64,000 nt of DNA, from contig WHUZ01000042.1 of NCBI GenBank assembly GCA_015179045.1, positions 62,001-126,000 on the forward strand. Reading direction: 5' to 3'. This document shows positions 50,518 to 60,530 of the stretch, piece after piece (position 1 is the first letter of the stretch; the number at the start of each line of letters is the position of its first letter). The position numbers and the translations under genes were made by a program. The notes below the pieces were generated by a model. It saw only the letters and a program-made list of their open reading frames with translations. It was not told where the DNA came from and ran no database searches. Source of the stretch: Kalaharituber pfeilii. Lineage: Eukaryota > Ascomycota > Pezizomycetes > Pezizales > Pezizaceae.

Positions 50518-51862
50518 TTCTCCCCCAAGAACCCTCAGCTGGCCAAACAGTACGAGAAGTGCGGCAGGTGTCTAGCAATTTACCACTGATATCAATGTCT
50601 GCGCGATCTACGGACAGGCCACGAAGGAGTATTTTCAGCACTATGATATCGCGCTCAACATCTTCGAGACGAAGATTGGTGAGCAGGCTGAGACGATGAA
50701 GACGGTGCTGGCGATTTGTGACGATGACGGGGTTTGGGGGCATTAGGACGGAGCAGGTGATGGGTAGTGGGGGGCAGGTTAATTATGGATGTTGCAGGGT
50801 AGGTCGTGGATGTTCGGCATTATATATCTCTCGGCCATGAACTTGGAGGAGACTGACGAATACGGCTGGGAGAATAGGTTTGCGTGTGCGATATACAGAC
50901 GGAGCACAAACTATATCCGCATCCCTACCACAGTCATCGGGGTTATCGACGCCTCCGTGTCCATCAAGGCCGCCGTCAACCATGGCAAGCACAAGAATCG
51001 GCTCGGCGCTTATCACGCCCCGATGCGCACCTTCCCCGACTTCGCCTTCCTCCGCACGCTCCCTGTGGCGCAAATCCGGGACGGCTTCGCGGAGCTGATC
51101 AAGATCTCCGCGTGTGCGGACCTACGCACGTTTGAGTTCCTGGACAAGTACTGCGAGGACCTGATCAAGACTGCGTTTGGGCGGCTGCCAGGCGCGGGAG
51201 ACGAGTTGGTGCTATGATAGCAGCGGAAGAGATCAACCGCAGAGGCACCCTGGTGATGTTGCAGCTAGAGACACCGAATCTGCATGAGATCGACCTGGAC
51301 AGGATCATTGCGTACGGGCACACGTGGTCCCTGACGCTGGAGCTGGCGCCAGAGACCCCGCTGAGACATGGCGTACTCGGCGACGCTGGCGTTCATGCTA
51401 GACAAGCTCTCACAGGCAGATCAACCCCGGATCCTCACGCTGATCTCCCGGGCAGGGTTGTCCATCGACCATGAGCTGTTCACAGAGTCGCTACTAGCAA
51501 AATGCCACGGCATCGATCCTGCAAACGCGCGACAGAAAACCAAGAGCCGCGATCCCGACACCGCTGGGCAGGTGAGTTCCTGAACGACGTGACGCACGAG
51601 CAGATGTGTAAGGCGCTGTGTATGCATAAGGAGATTGTGAAGGGGGATGCCGGGGAGAGGAGAGGGAATCGACGCATACGTGGACGCGAGCGATACCGGG
51701 GTGCAGAAAGGGCGGAATGGGACGATGGTGGCGGCTGAGAAGACGGCTATAGATACGGGAGGCACGGATAAGTTGGCGAAGGGGGTGCAGGTTGCGGTGA
51801 CGGATTTGGAGTTGGAGGGCAGGATGAGGAGTTTGTTATGGGGAGCAGTGATAGCGAATTAG
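50518..51862 (+). pseudogene. Decayed sedoheptulose-7-phosphate cyclase (EEVS/DDGS-like)
   Basis: Blocks of a 3-dehydroquinate-synthase-like cyclase occur in order but in several frames. They are GRCLAI near 50560, YFQHYDIALNIFETKIG with ETMKTVLAICD near 50620-50715, [19 protein letters not shown] then [20 protein letters not shown] and NRLGAYHAP (50877-51025), [28 protein letters not shown] (51270-51330), [11 protein letters not shown] (51452-51484), LNDVTHEQMCKALCMHKEIV (51580-51640) and YVDASDTG. The Gly-rich NAD loop normally before FACA is replaced by unrelated sequence, and the metal-site HGHA segment is deleted after LRHG. These enzymes make cyclitol cores, including the 4-deoxygadusol core of mycosporines. 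The neighbouring ATP-grasp gene fits that pathway. Confidence 0.75.
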
Positions 51863-52844
51863 TGGAGGATTGTTATGTACATTTGCTGTATTCTATAGGT
51901 ATAACTTATACGCGTTACGACGGAAGGCATTCACAAGGTGGAGATGAAGAGCTTGCGGAAGAGCAGTGAGGTCAACTGGGGGCCCACAGTGCCGAAGAGC
52001 TCCGTAGTCCGCTGTCTGAACGTGTACTCCTCAACATGCTTTCTTACTGATCCTGTAAAATTCCTGCTCTTGGACGGTTGATCATTTTGCCTTGAAATAA
52101 TTGATACTACTTTGATATTTGTTGTGTTGTGCTTTATTTGCGAGACTGTCATCTTCCTTCTTTAACTAGGCACTTGATTATAAGTACTTGTACATCTTCT
52201 TACACACGCATTTCTGCTTGTGCTTTACCTTGAAACTTCGATCAGATGGCACAGTTTGTCGTTTTGAATCCACGTTGACTTAGTGTTCGTGATTCCCCTG
52301 GAAAAGGATCGCATCTGGAGTGCGTAGGTACTGGAAAGTTAATGCTTTACATGCTGGTGGGACTTAGTAGGTAGGTAAGGGTAAGTAGATGATGTTGTCG
52401 TTTTGGGCTTCTTGGCAACAAGGTTAGTTAGGTTTGGCGGTATGTGCTTGGGCAGGGTTGTGGTTTGTGTTCGTATAAGTTATAATAACCGAGGTGTGTT
52501 GAGGTTAGGTGTGGAGGTTGTCTAGGCCCGCCTATGGGGATGTTAAATGCGCCCGAAGGTGCAGGTACGTGCAATTCAGGATTATAGTTTAAGTCAAAAG
52601 TTTCAATGCAAGGTGTAGATGCCAATTCTGATACAATTGATATCGTTTGGAATAAGTTCATAAAAGTAGAGTCAACGATTAAGGATATGGCTCATCATTG
52701 CTTTGAAGTTTAAACTGCCATCATCCTCCCACATGTAAACATGTGAAACACTAGAAATAAACTTCACCTTTCTACGTTTCCCCTCACCTCTTCCTGGTGA
52801 CTTGCCAATACCGTAATTTTTAGGGTGCTGAAAGCATTTTGGAT
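51863..52844. other. Intergenic, no gene seen
   Basis: No gene or repeat recognised. The O-methyltransferase usual in mycosporine clusters is not here. Confidence 0.45.
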
Positions 52845-54716
52845 ATGGCTTCCGTTCAATCTTCCTCGACAGCTTTTTGCACTGTCCCGTCATCTTGCCC
52901 ATTGCGAGTTCCCTTCTGTCCCAGCATCATGCCACAACATAATCCAATCCAGAGCATATCCTACAGCCGCCATATATTGCAGAATGCCCTCTTGATCGCA
53001 TTATCATTAGCCTTGCTCCCGTTTACAACTTTTTTCATTGTGTTCCCGTGCGTTATATACTCTAGGCTCTTTCATAATGCCTACTCGCTATCTACGTCAG
53101 CGCACACGCAAAAGAACGTAACCATCCTGATTACGAACACGGAGATGACAAAGGGACTCGCGCTGTGCAGGGCGTTCAAAAAGTGTGGGTACAGAGTGGT
53201 CGGAGCGGATGTGCTACGTCCACTAGCCAGGAAGGCAGATGTAAACAGAAGGAATAGATTGTGGGCATGGCTGCACAGTTGGATAGCGAGGTGGGAAAGT
53301 CCGGGGCGGTGGTCAAAGGGAGTCGATGCATATGAGTTGTTGCCGGATCCAGCCGCGGATTTGTCAGGTCGGGATGCAGGTTCGAGAGCTGAGAGGCTGC
53401 ATGGGGAGAGGAGGGATGAGGGTAATCTGAGCACAACTGGCTTGGCAGAGGCATCAGGTGGTGCAGGGGAACTTTGCAGACGAAGTACAGCACGGGGCAG
53501 CAGTCCCAACGTAGGGATTGTCAATGGCGAGCCCTCCTCTTCACGGGGGAAGGGTTTTGTGGACGGTGTTTTGCGCCTGACCGCGAAGCATAACATCTCC
53601 TTATGGATAAGCGTGTCATCGGCTTTTAATACAGTTGAAGAGGCCGAGGCCTCTCTCCGAATCAAAGAACGCTGCACAACCTTTATCTTCCCACCTACAA
53701 TAACAAAGCAACTCCATGACAAGCATGCTTTCATTGAGTTCACCCATAGACTAGGGTTCACTGTTCCAGAAAGCCACAAGTGCACCTCCGCAGAGAGAGC
53801 ATTGGCTATCTTGTATGGAAAGGATTATGAAAAAAGCACCGAGGCTCCCGCACCCCTGACAAACAAGCGTTTCATAATGAAGTGCATCCCGCTTGATGAC
53901 ATCACGCGCTCAGATCTTACTGTTTACCCGCTCCCTACATTTGCGGAGACCACGGCGGCGCTGCTCCGCTTGGGGATTTCGGAGGATAAACCCTTCCTGT
54001 TGCAGGAATATATCGTGGGAAAGGAGTACACAATGCACGGAGTCGTAGTCGACGGCGAGTTGACTGCGTTCGCCGCATGCGAATCTGCAGATGTATTGAT
54101 GCATTATCGGCCTTTGCACGCAGATAGCCCTGTGTTTAAGGCAATGAGGGAATTTAGCCAGGCCTATGCAAAGTATCTTACGGACCCCGAGGGGCGAACC
54201 GTGACGGGACAAATGTCATTTGACTTCTTAGCCACAAAGAAGTCGGGCGAAGACGACGCTGGAGAGGGAATAGTCCTCTATCCGATTGAATGTAACCCCA
54301 GGACGCACACGGCCGTCATTTTGTTCGCGCACGACCCGGCGCAGTTGGTTGCTGCGTATTCGTGTGCGTTGAAACCCAGGTACCCTTTGCCGGAGCGGCG
54401 ACCTATCGTTCCGACTACCCGGCACGAGCCACTGGGTCACTACTGGATTGGGCACGATCTGGTAACGTTGGTGTTTCTTCCAATATTGAGACTGCGGTTG
54501 AACTTATCGAGTCTATGTACAGTGTTGGAAGGAGTAACAACTTTTTTATTTCACGTGCCATTTTGGAAAGAGGCCGTGTGGGAGCTGAGCGATCCGCTTC
54601 CGTGGTGGTGGATGTATCATGTATATTGGCCGAGCGTGTTTTTGGGGTGCTTGATCACAGGAAAGAGATGGAGTCGCGTTAATGTCAGTACTGGAAGAGT
54701 GTTTGAGTGCACCTAA
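52845..54716 (+). CDS. Membrane-anchored ATP-grasp ligase (mycosporine type)
   Basis: Single exon, 623 residues from ATG 52845 (an ATG at 52929 is an alternative). A hydrophobic N-terminal segment (ALLIALSLALLPFTTFFIVF) should anchor or target it to a membrane. The pre-ATP-grasp Rossmann-like part is VTILITNTEMTKGLALCRAF and YRVVGADVLRP. The ATP-grasp core has NKRFIMKCIPLDD, FLLQEYIVGKEYTMHGVVVD and the metal/ATP-binding PIECNPRTHTA. The C-terminus is hydrophobic and aromatic. From family knowledge this type resembles the carboxylate-amine ligase that joins an amino acid to 4-deoxygadusol in mycosporine synthesis. The decayed cyclase next door supports that reading. The frame is intact, though a low-complexity insert (residues ~150-240) is unusual. 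Confidence 0.78.
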   Translation: MASVQSSSTAFCTVPSSCPLRVPFCPSIMPQHNPIQSISYSRHILQNALLIALSLALLPFTTFFIVFPCVIYSRLFHNAYSLSTSAHTQKNVTILITNTEMTKGLALCRAFKKCGYRVVGADVLRPLARKADVNRRNRLWAWLHSWIARWESPGRWSKGVDAYELLPDPAADLSGRDAGSRAERLHGERRDEGNLSTTGLAEASGGAGELCRRSTARGSSPNVGIVNGEPSSSRGKGFVDGVLRLTAKHNISLWISVSSAFNTVEEAEASLRIKERCTTFIFPPTITKQLHDKHAFIEFTHRLGFTVPESHKCTSAERALAILYGKDYEKSTEAPAPLTNKRFIMKCIPLDDITRSDLTVYPLPTFAETTAALLRLGISEDKPFLLQEYIVGKEYTMHGVVVDGELTAFAACESADVLMHYRPLHADSPVFKAMREFSQAYAKYLTDPEGRTVTGQMSFDFLATKKSGEDDAGEGIVLYPIECNPRTHTAVILFAHDPAQLVAAYSCALKPRYPLPERRPIVPTTRHEPLGHYWIGHDLVTLVFLPILRLRLNLSSLCTVLEGVTTFLFHVPFWKEAVWELSDPLPWWWMYHVYWPSVFLGCLITGKRWSRVNVSTGRVFECT

Positions 54717-54944
54717 CTTATTGTACATGCGCTTGAAAGTCGTGATTTCCAGGCCCTTTTGGCCATGAAGCTGGAAGGATTATAGCAACCTTTTTGGATT
54801 AGGAGTGTTCGTCAGTCATGCAAATATTTACACTGGGTAAACAATATAAACAAACTACGAAAGCTTCTCCTAAAGACGCCCCACAGCCCAGGCAATGTTG
54901 CAAAGTCCAGGCACGTGATTCTCCTTAGCAGACGGAAAGCAATT
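54717..54944. other. Intergenic, no gene seen
   Basis: Short 3' flank of the ATP-grasp gene. Confidence 0.45.
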
Positions 54945-55113
54945 TTTTAAACTCTAGCAGCTACTGTATCTCGACACACACCACAATTCGATGCACCTTC
55001 CCACCGAAACTGCACAACTTCTGCACTCAATGTCTCAACAACTGCAGCAGGGTTTTTTATATGTTTTGCGTACGAACTAAATGAAGGGTAATTCTTCATA
55101 TTCAGCAACTTGC

Positions 55114-55323
55114 GTGAGGAGACCACCGCGGGTCGAAGGGGAGGGGGGAGAGGATCAGTTGAGGAAGCTGATGGAGATGCTCGGAGAGTGATCATTAATA
55201 ATTTCTTTGTTCCCTTTTTTCCGGTACTAACTGTATTTAGTTGTTTACAAATCCATAGCACATCGCCATAGCCCATAGGGCGGAAAGCGATTAATGATAT
55301 AAAAAAAAAAAAAAAAAAAAAAA
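55114..55323 (+). mobile_element. LINE A 5'-truncated copy in foldback arm
   Basis: About 210 bp ending in GCCATAGCCCATAGGGCGG, GCGATTAATGATAT and ~22 A. Flanked by exact 12-bp duplications TCAGCAACTTGC (55102-55113, 55324-55335). Confidence 0.85.
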
Positions 55324-55522
55324 TCAGCAACTTGCCTTCTGAAAAATTATGGCTCAGCACATTCTGGGTAAGAGGCCTTGGTATTTACTCATATAGGGTC
55401 CCCATACAAATTGTTCATCAGTTGAATTCTGCACACTGCATCTGCAATAAACTCATAAAAAATACTCAGATACTTTGATTTGACAATTTTCACTCAGTAA
55501 GGAATTATACTAGACTCAACAG

Positions 55523-55525
<3 letters not shown>

Positions 55526-55559
<34 letters not shown>

Positions 55560-55597
55560 CTTTATCACGTAACCCGGCTTGCAGCCATAGCAGGGCA
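55526..55597 (-). mobile_element. Short retroposed tag (72 bp)
   Basis: A poly-T run of over 30, then ATCACGTAACCCGGCTTGCA and GCCATAGCAGGGCA. Flanked by exact 12-bp duplications ACTCAACAGAAT (55514-55525, 55598-55609). Confidence 0.85.
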
Positions 55598-55887
55598 ACT
55601 CAACAGAATAATATCTGTGGCAGTTGTGTGATTATTGACAATATTCATAATATAACTCCCATGGAACTTATTTGTATGAAAACAACCCTACAGTAGATAT
55701 TCGTACACCAACCCTACAATTTAACAAATTATGGTAAATTGGATGTAACACCTTATTGTATCTCTTGAGAGGATTCGTGAAATATAGTATGGTAGCTGTT
55801 ATGAGTGGCGTTGAAGTGTAGGACTACATTCTAGTCTTGTGAACATTTTGTAGGGACCGCATATAGATAAATCTTAGCTCTCTTACC

Positions 55888-55942
55888 TCGCCATAGCACT
55901 TAGGGCGGCATGCGAGTACTGATATGTTAAAAAAAAAAAAAA
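55888..55942 (+). mobile_element. LINE A 3' tail (55 bp)
   Basis: TCGCCATAGCACTTAGGGCG, GCGAGTACTGATATGTT and ~15 A. Flanked by AGCTCTCTTACC and AGCTCTCTCTTACC, a duplication with a 2-bp slip. It inserted at the inner edge of the right foldback arm. Confidence 0.8.
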
Positions 55943-56084
55943 AGCTCTCTCTTACCCAAAATGCGCTGAGCCACAATTCCTTTGCACCCACAATTGTTCA
56001 GACGCAAAGTTGCTAGATACGCTTCATTTAGTTCCTATGCCAACTGTATCAAAAATCTGCTGTGGTTGTTGAGATATTGAGTGC

Positions 56085-56371
56085 AGTTTTGGTGGGAAAG
56101 TGCATCGAATTGTAGTGTGTCGAGATATGGTGCAACACAGTAGACTACTTGATCTTCGCTGTTATAGGCAGTTATCACTTCCAGTCGTCCTGATAGTCCT
56201 TGTCTCTTCTTGGGGAGGGCGGGTTTCACTTCCAGTTTTGGTGGGAAAGTGCATCGAATTGTAGTGTGTCGAGATATGGTGCAACACAGTAGACTACTTG
56301 ATCTTCGCTGTTATAGGCAGTTATTACTTCCAGTCGTCCTGATAGTCCTTGTCTCTTCTTGGGGAGGGCGG
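56085..56371. repeat. 149-bp-period tandem duplication
   Basis: Two nearly identical copies start with AGTTTTGGTGGGAAAGTGCA at 56085 and 56234 and end CTTGGGGAGGGCGGG. The first copy overlaps the outer end of the right foldback arm. Confidence 0.85.
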
Positions 56372-56374
56372 GGA

Positions 56375-56450
56375 GGCAACATAACCCCGGAAACAGGCTA
56401 CCAGCCTATGGCATGAAACCGTATACCCTGGTCAGGTTAGGAAACTATCA
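56375..56450 (-). mobile_element. LINE C 3' end fragment
   Basis: ACATAACCCCGGAAACAGGC, CTACCAGCCTATGGCATG and CCCTGGTCAGGTTAGG match the LINE C 3' region in minus orientation. Confidence 0.6.
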
Positions 56451-57564
56451 GCCCTAGTACATACTGCAACTGGTCTTGTCAGTGCATCATATGCGGTGAT
56501 CGTTACACGAGCTCGCGCATAATTCCTATCGGACAGAATGTATGTGAAGGAATATTACCTGCTAGTACTTAGACATTTATATTTCTTACTCGACAGTGTA
56601 AGAAAATTTATGTGATGCCCTGCTACAGCCTCCCGCCCTTGTAGACTATAGATTATGTTCTAGCTGTATTTTGACTTGTCATTTCTGGGAGGGTGCCTAC
56701 ATCGCAAGCCCATAATTAGACAGTCAAATTGCAGCTAACATCGTTTCATTGTCCGCTATCAAAAGCTCCTCGCTACCCACGGCGCAACCATCATACGATG
56801 CTCATAGTAGTTTATATTAAATGCTATCACCCGTTTGTACCAACAGCAGCAGAGCTTCCGAATCCTCCTTCCGTCTACCAAAATCTTGTTCAAGAGATGG
56901 TCTTAGAAATCGATACAAGACTTGACCGCAGATGCGCCATAATGCTACACGTTATCACCATCCCGCTCGCTGGTTCCAAGTTCACATGATATAGTTACCA
57001 TCAATTCAGGTCTCGAACACTTCTGGATTTATATTTTACACTTTCTCCCTCACTACTCTGGCCAACATTCAGAATCTCACACCACTGACGGGCCTTGGCC
57101 GCCCTCAAAGATGAAATTTGGACAGAAACGGGTCTTCGCTTGGCATGAACGCTTGTCCTGCACCGCAAGCAGTAAAGCGAACCAGATTTGTAATCTAACT
57201 TTCACGCACTTCAAAACGCGGATTGTCATATTTAAGTTCCATGCTGCCGACTTTGTCCTTCGAGCGTTCCCGTCAATCTAGCCTCATCCCCATAGATGCA
57301 CATCTAGAATCGTATACCTGCCCTTGCCAGCAGCGTTCGCGGCGTCTGTTGCTCTGTGAATGTTGTTCGGGCAATTGCATTTTATAATTTAATTTCGAAC
57401 AGTTGAGGTGGCCCTCACAATCCTATATTTCGTGATACCTTTCAGGCGTGTTTTACAAACCATATCCTCGTAATAGGATATGTAATGATCCCACTACTAG
57501 GTTAATTGTCAATTACCATTTTGCAACAGCCCAAGTTCCGCCCATGTGACCATACAGAGATCGT
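56451..57564. other. Intergenic, no gene seen
   Basis: No supported gene. A frame at 56729-56989 has no family signature. Confidence 0.4.
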
Positions 57565-57573
57565 TATATATAT
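57565..57573 (+). promoter_or_regulatory. Candidate TATA box of subtilase
   Basis: TATATATAT lies about 170 bp before the start codon at 57741. Position only. Confidence 0.35.
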
Positions 57574-57740
57574 CCTAGGTGAGAAGAGTATAGGGCCCCA
57601 ATGTACCGCCCTTCATAAGTTTGTTCTTTCCAGTCCGGTGCGTTGGCGGACCGAAGTTTCCCATCTCGTAGTTCCAGCCTCTCTGTCTCCTTTCAAAATT
57701 TGCGAAGTGCCAAATACCAAGCCGCTCGGTTTTAAGGGAT

Positions 57741-59376
57741 ATGGGAGCCATATGGAACTTTTATGTTCATCTCGTTGCCTGGATCAGCCTAGGGTACCTG
57801 TTGCCAGTAATCACAGCTAACATATCTGCAGTTGAGCACGCTTATATCATTACCCTTAAAGAGGGCCTGGACAAGGCAGGGCTCGAGGCGCATACCCGAT
57901 GGATCACACAAGTTCACGCGGCATTTAGGCTCGCAAGTGCTCAAGGCCTTGCGGGAGTTCAACATACCTTCGATGTGGAGGGCTTCAAAGCATATGCGGG
58001 AACTTTTGATAGTGCAACATTGGCTGCCATCCGTGAAAACCCTGTGGCAAGTCAAAATGGCTTCTTCTATCTGAGGATTTGTATGCGGTATATTAATCTA
58101 TTCTTCTGTTAACAGGTTGCGTCGATCGAGCCCGATGCGATAGTCAAGGCTGAAGGGTGCGTTGTGCAGTCTCTCACATTGGATGATTGGGGCTTGGCAC
58201 GTCTTTCTAGTCCAGGTCCCATTCTCATCGCTGGCCCACAGCTTTACCACTACGATCAGGGACCCTATCCATGCTGCAACGGAGGGCCCACGGTTTACGT
58301 TGTCGACACCGGAATACAAACATGTCATGCGGACCTAGAAGGGCGGGCAACGCATGGCTTCAAAGCGGTCAGTTCTTGGCCTGATGTTGATACCTGTGGA
58401 CATGGCACTCATGTTGCTGGTACAATTGCTGGAAGGCGTTATGGTGTCATGAAAAGTGCGAAATTGGTTTCTGTAAAGGTGCTTGGCGGTTCAGGCTGTA
58501 ACGGGAGTGTGGCTGGTATGCTCAGAGGCTTGGAGTGGATCTTCAGGCATGCCAGGGGGCCCGGCGGGTCAGGTCTAGCATGTTCGGTAGTCAACATGTC
58601 ATTAGGTAGGAAACGAGGACATTTCAAGACTTTTTCTACCTTAAACATCACTGCCCTATAATTATTGACTTGACCGAAGGCTAACCTAGCGGTGTTGTCT
58701 CTCCATCGCCTTTCTTTAAGGCATCACTGTTGGTAAAAGCGTAAGTGCATTGAACAGCCTGGTGAATCAACTTGGGCTTGCTGGCTTGACTATCGTGGTG
58801 GCGGCCGGGAATGGATATGTAACTACCCACTCTCGCTTCCGGTGCCTACAGATCAGTCTTGAACCTTGCTAATGATGCTTGCTACTGTACCATAACATAG
58901 CCTCTTGGTACGCCAGTCGATGCCTGCACTGTTTCTCCTGCTGGGGCGACTCACGCAATAGCAGTTGCGGCAACTGATGCTTCAGATAACCGAACATCTT
59001 TTTCAAATTATGGTGCGGGTTCATATGCTGCAAGCGAAGGTCTATAAAGATCAGCGCCTGCCTATCACTTCTTGAGTGAATTCAATTGACAAAATTTATT
59101 CTAGGCCCTTGCGTGGATATTTTTGCCCCAGGAAGTAACATTCTCTCGTTATGGCACACTAGCTGCACCGCAACCAATACTCTGAGCGGTACCTCGATGG
59201 CTGCTCCACAAGTTGCAGGATTTATTGCCTATGGGAAGAGTTTGTATTGCTGGTCGAATCCTGCGCAGGATCGTCGTGAGCTATTGCGGTTCGCCTACAC
59301 TGGCGCGGTGGGGAATGCAGGAATGGGAAGCCCAAATAAGCTTGTTAACAATAGGGGTTGCCCGCCACAAAATTAG
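57741..59376 (+). CDS. Secreted subtilisin-like protease (proteinase K type, S8)
   Basis: Five exons, 57741-58046, 58116-58605, 58721-58818, 58901-59012 and 59105-59376, give 425 residues with all phases agreeing. The first intron starts GCAAGT, a GC-AG intron, preferred because it gives the family's P-x-V-x-x-I-E pattern (NPVVASIEPD) at the end of the inhibitor I9 propeptide. A hydrophobic N-terminus serves as signal peptide, then the propeptide (AYIITLKEG). The catalytic triad is complete: VVDTGI (Asp), CGHGTHVAG (His), GTSMAAP (Ser), with the oxyanion Asn in VVAAGNG. The enzyme should digest extracellular proteins after autoprocessing. The mature part is slightly short and Cys-rich at the end. 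An upstream TATATATA supports the start. Confidence 0.88.
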
Positions 59377-60082
59377 CGATCGGCAAAGTTGAGATGTAGT
59401 TTGAGTTCTCAGTTCTAAAACAGTATGCTTTTACATAATAACTGGTTTCCTGCTGCTGTCGCTGGTTTCCATTTCGCATATTTTTGATATTGTGGAGGCA
59501 CGATTCTTGCTGTCTCGGAGGTCAACACATGTTTCAATGAAGCAAAATGTGAAATGCGTAGTTGCCAATTCCCAGAATCATTGGACTAACTCGATCTACA
59601 GGAATGTCTTGGTGCGAGTCGAGCCATTACCTAAGTAAACCATACAATTTCGCACTTTGCCACGTAAAGTCGAAGTTCGCAGTCTGACTGCAGCCACGAT
59701 GTTACTTGTGACACTCAGCCCAAGCGGTCTGGTGGCCGGAGCGCCCAGATCAAGCGCATTCAACCGATTTACCAAGCCGGCTGGTGGTTGACGCGAAGTT
59801 TGGTTGGCTGGTTCATCTGGTACGGTGGCCTGACATAAGGTTTGGCCTGTGCACCGAGACAGGCGATATCTGGGGTTCGAGTCCTTAGCTAGTCTAGCCC
59901 TGCCCCGCTCAGCTGAGAACTCCCCACTTGTTGCGTCCGAGGAGATGCAGTTCAATTGCCACGGTTGCCACAGGACTGTCAAGCACGGTCCGGTACTCTC
60001 CATTTTTAGCCTTGTCTTACCTCTGGCGCGCCGTTGGGCTACAGCACGAATCTTCATTTAGCGATGCCACTCGCACAGCGCG
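59377..60082. other. Intergenic with a tRNA-like (SINE?) segment
   Basis: No gene. At about 59800-59885 GGCTGGTTCATCTGGTACGG (A-box-like) is followed ~65 bp later by GGGGTTCGAGTCC (good B box), with a hairpin GCCTGTGCACCGAGACAGGC between. The cloverleaf stems do not close, so it is not a functional tRNA gene; a tRNA-derived SINE is possible. Confidence 0.3.
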
Positions 60083-60530
60083 CAGTCCGACCTTGCTATA
60101 ATGAACCCGCTTTTGTGAAAACCTTGCTAATACACCGCACTCTTGGATTTCCATTCCCATGCAATTTGACCTTGCTATAATGAAATCGCACGAAATAGTG
60201 TAATGAACAAAAAACTCTAGGAAGTTATTTTTATCTACATACAAATTGTTCTTGCTATAATGAAAAGTAGCTGATTATATCCATCGAAACCCCCTGCTAC
60301 TGTCTTGCCTCCTGCGAACCAGTAATTCCTGAGCAGCCCAGCAAACAGCAACTATGTCACTAAGTGCTAGAGTTAGTCCAAACCAGGTTGTGAATGTCTG
60401 TTCCTTCTAGATATGTTATTGGTATGAATGCTCGCAGCTTGTTAGTAGACATCTTCACTGTTAGCGTCCTGATAACAGATTTTCTATACTGAAAACCTTA
60501 CTATAGTGAAAACAAAGGTCCCAAATTTTA
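60083..60530. mobile_element. Second pogo deletion derivative, right end lost
   Basis: It starts CAGTCCGACCTTGCTATAAT and follows the 2562-3714 element closely (GCTATAATGAA repeats, ATTTTTATCTACATACAAAT), then skips most of its interior and continues AGATTTTCTATACTGAAAAC. The right TIR is not present. No coding capacity. Confidence 0.75.

Larger units (their letters stand above)
54945..56140. mobile_element. Foldback element, ~200-bp inverted arms
   Basis: The left arm (54960-55376, including a LINE insertion) contains ATCTCGACACACACCACAAT, GAACTAAATGAAG and GGCTCAGCACATTCTGGGTA. The right arm (55944-56130) has each of these inverted in the mirror order, with ~85-90% identity by eye. The ~560-bp loop holds two retroposed tails. 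No coding region. A long inverted-repeat MITE or foldback element of unknown superfamily. Confidence 0.7.
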
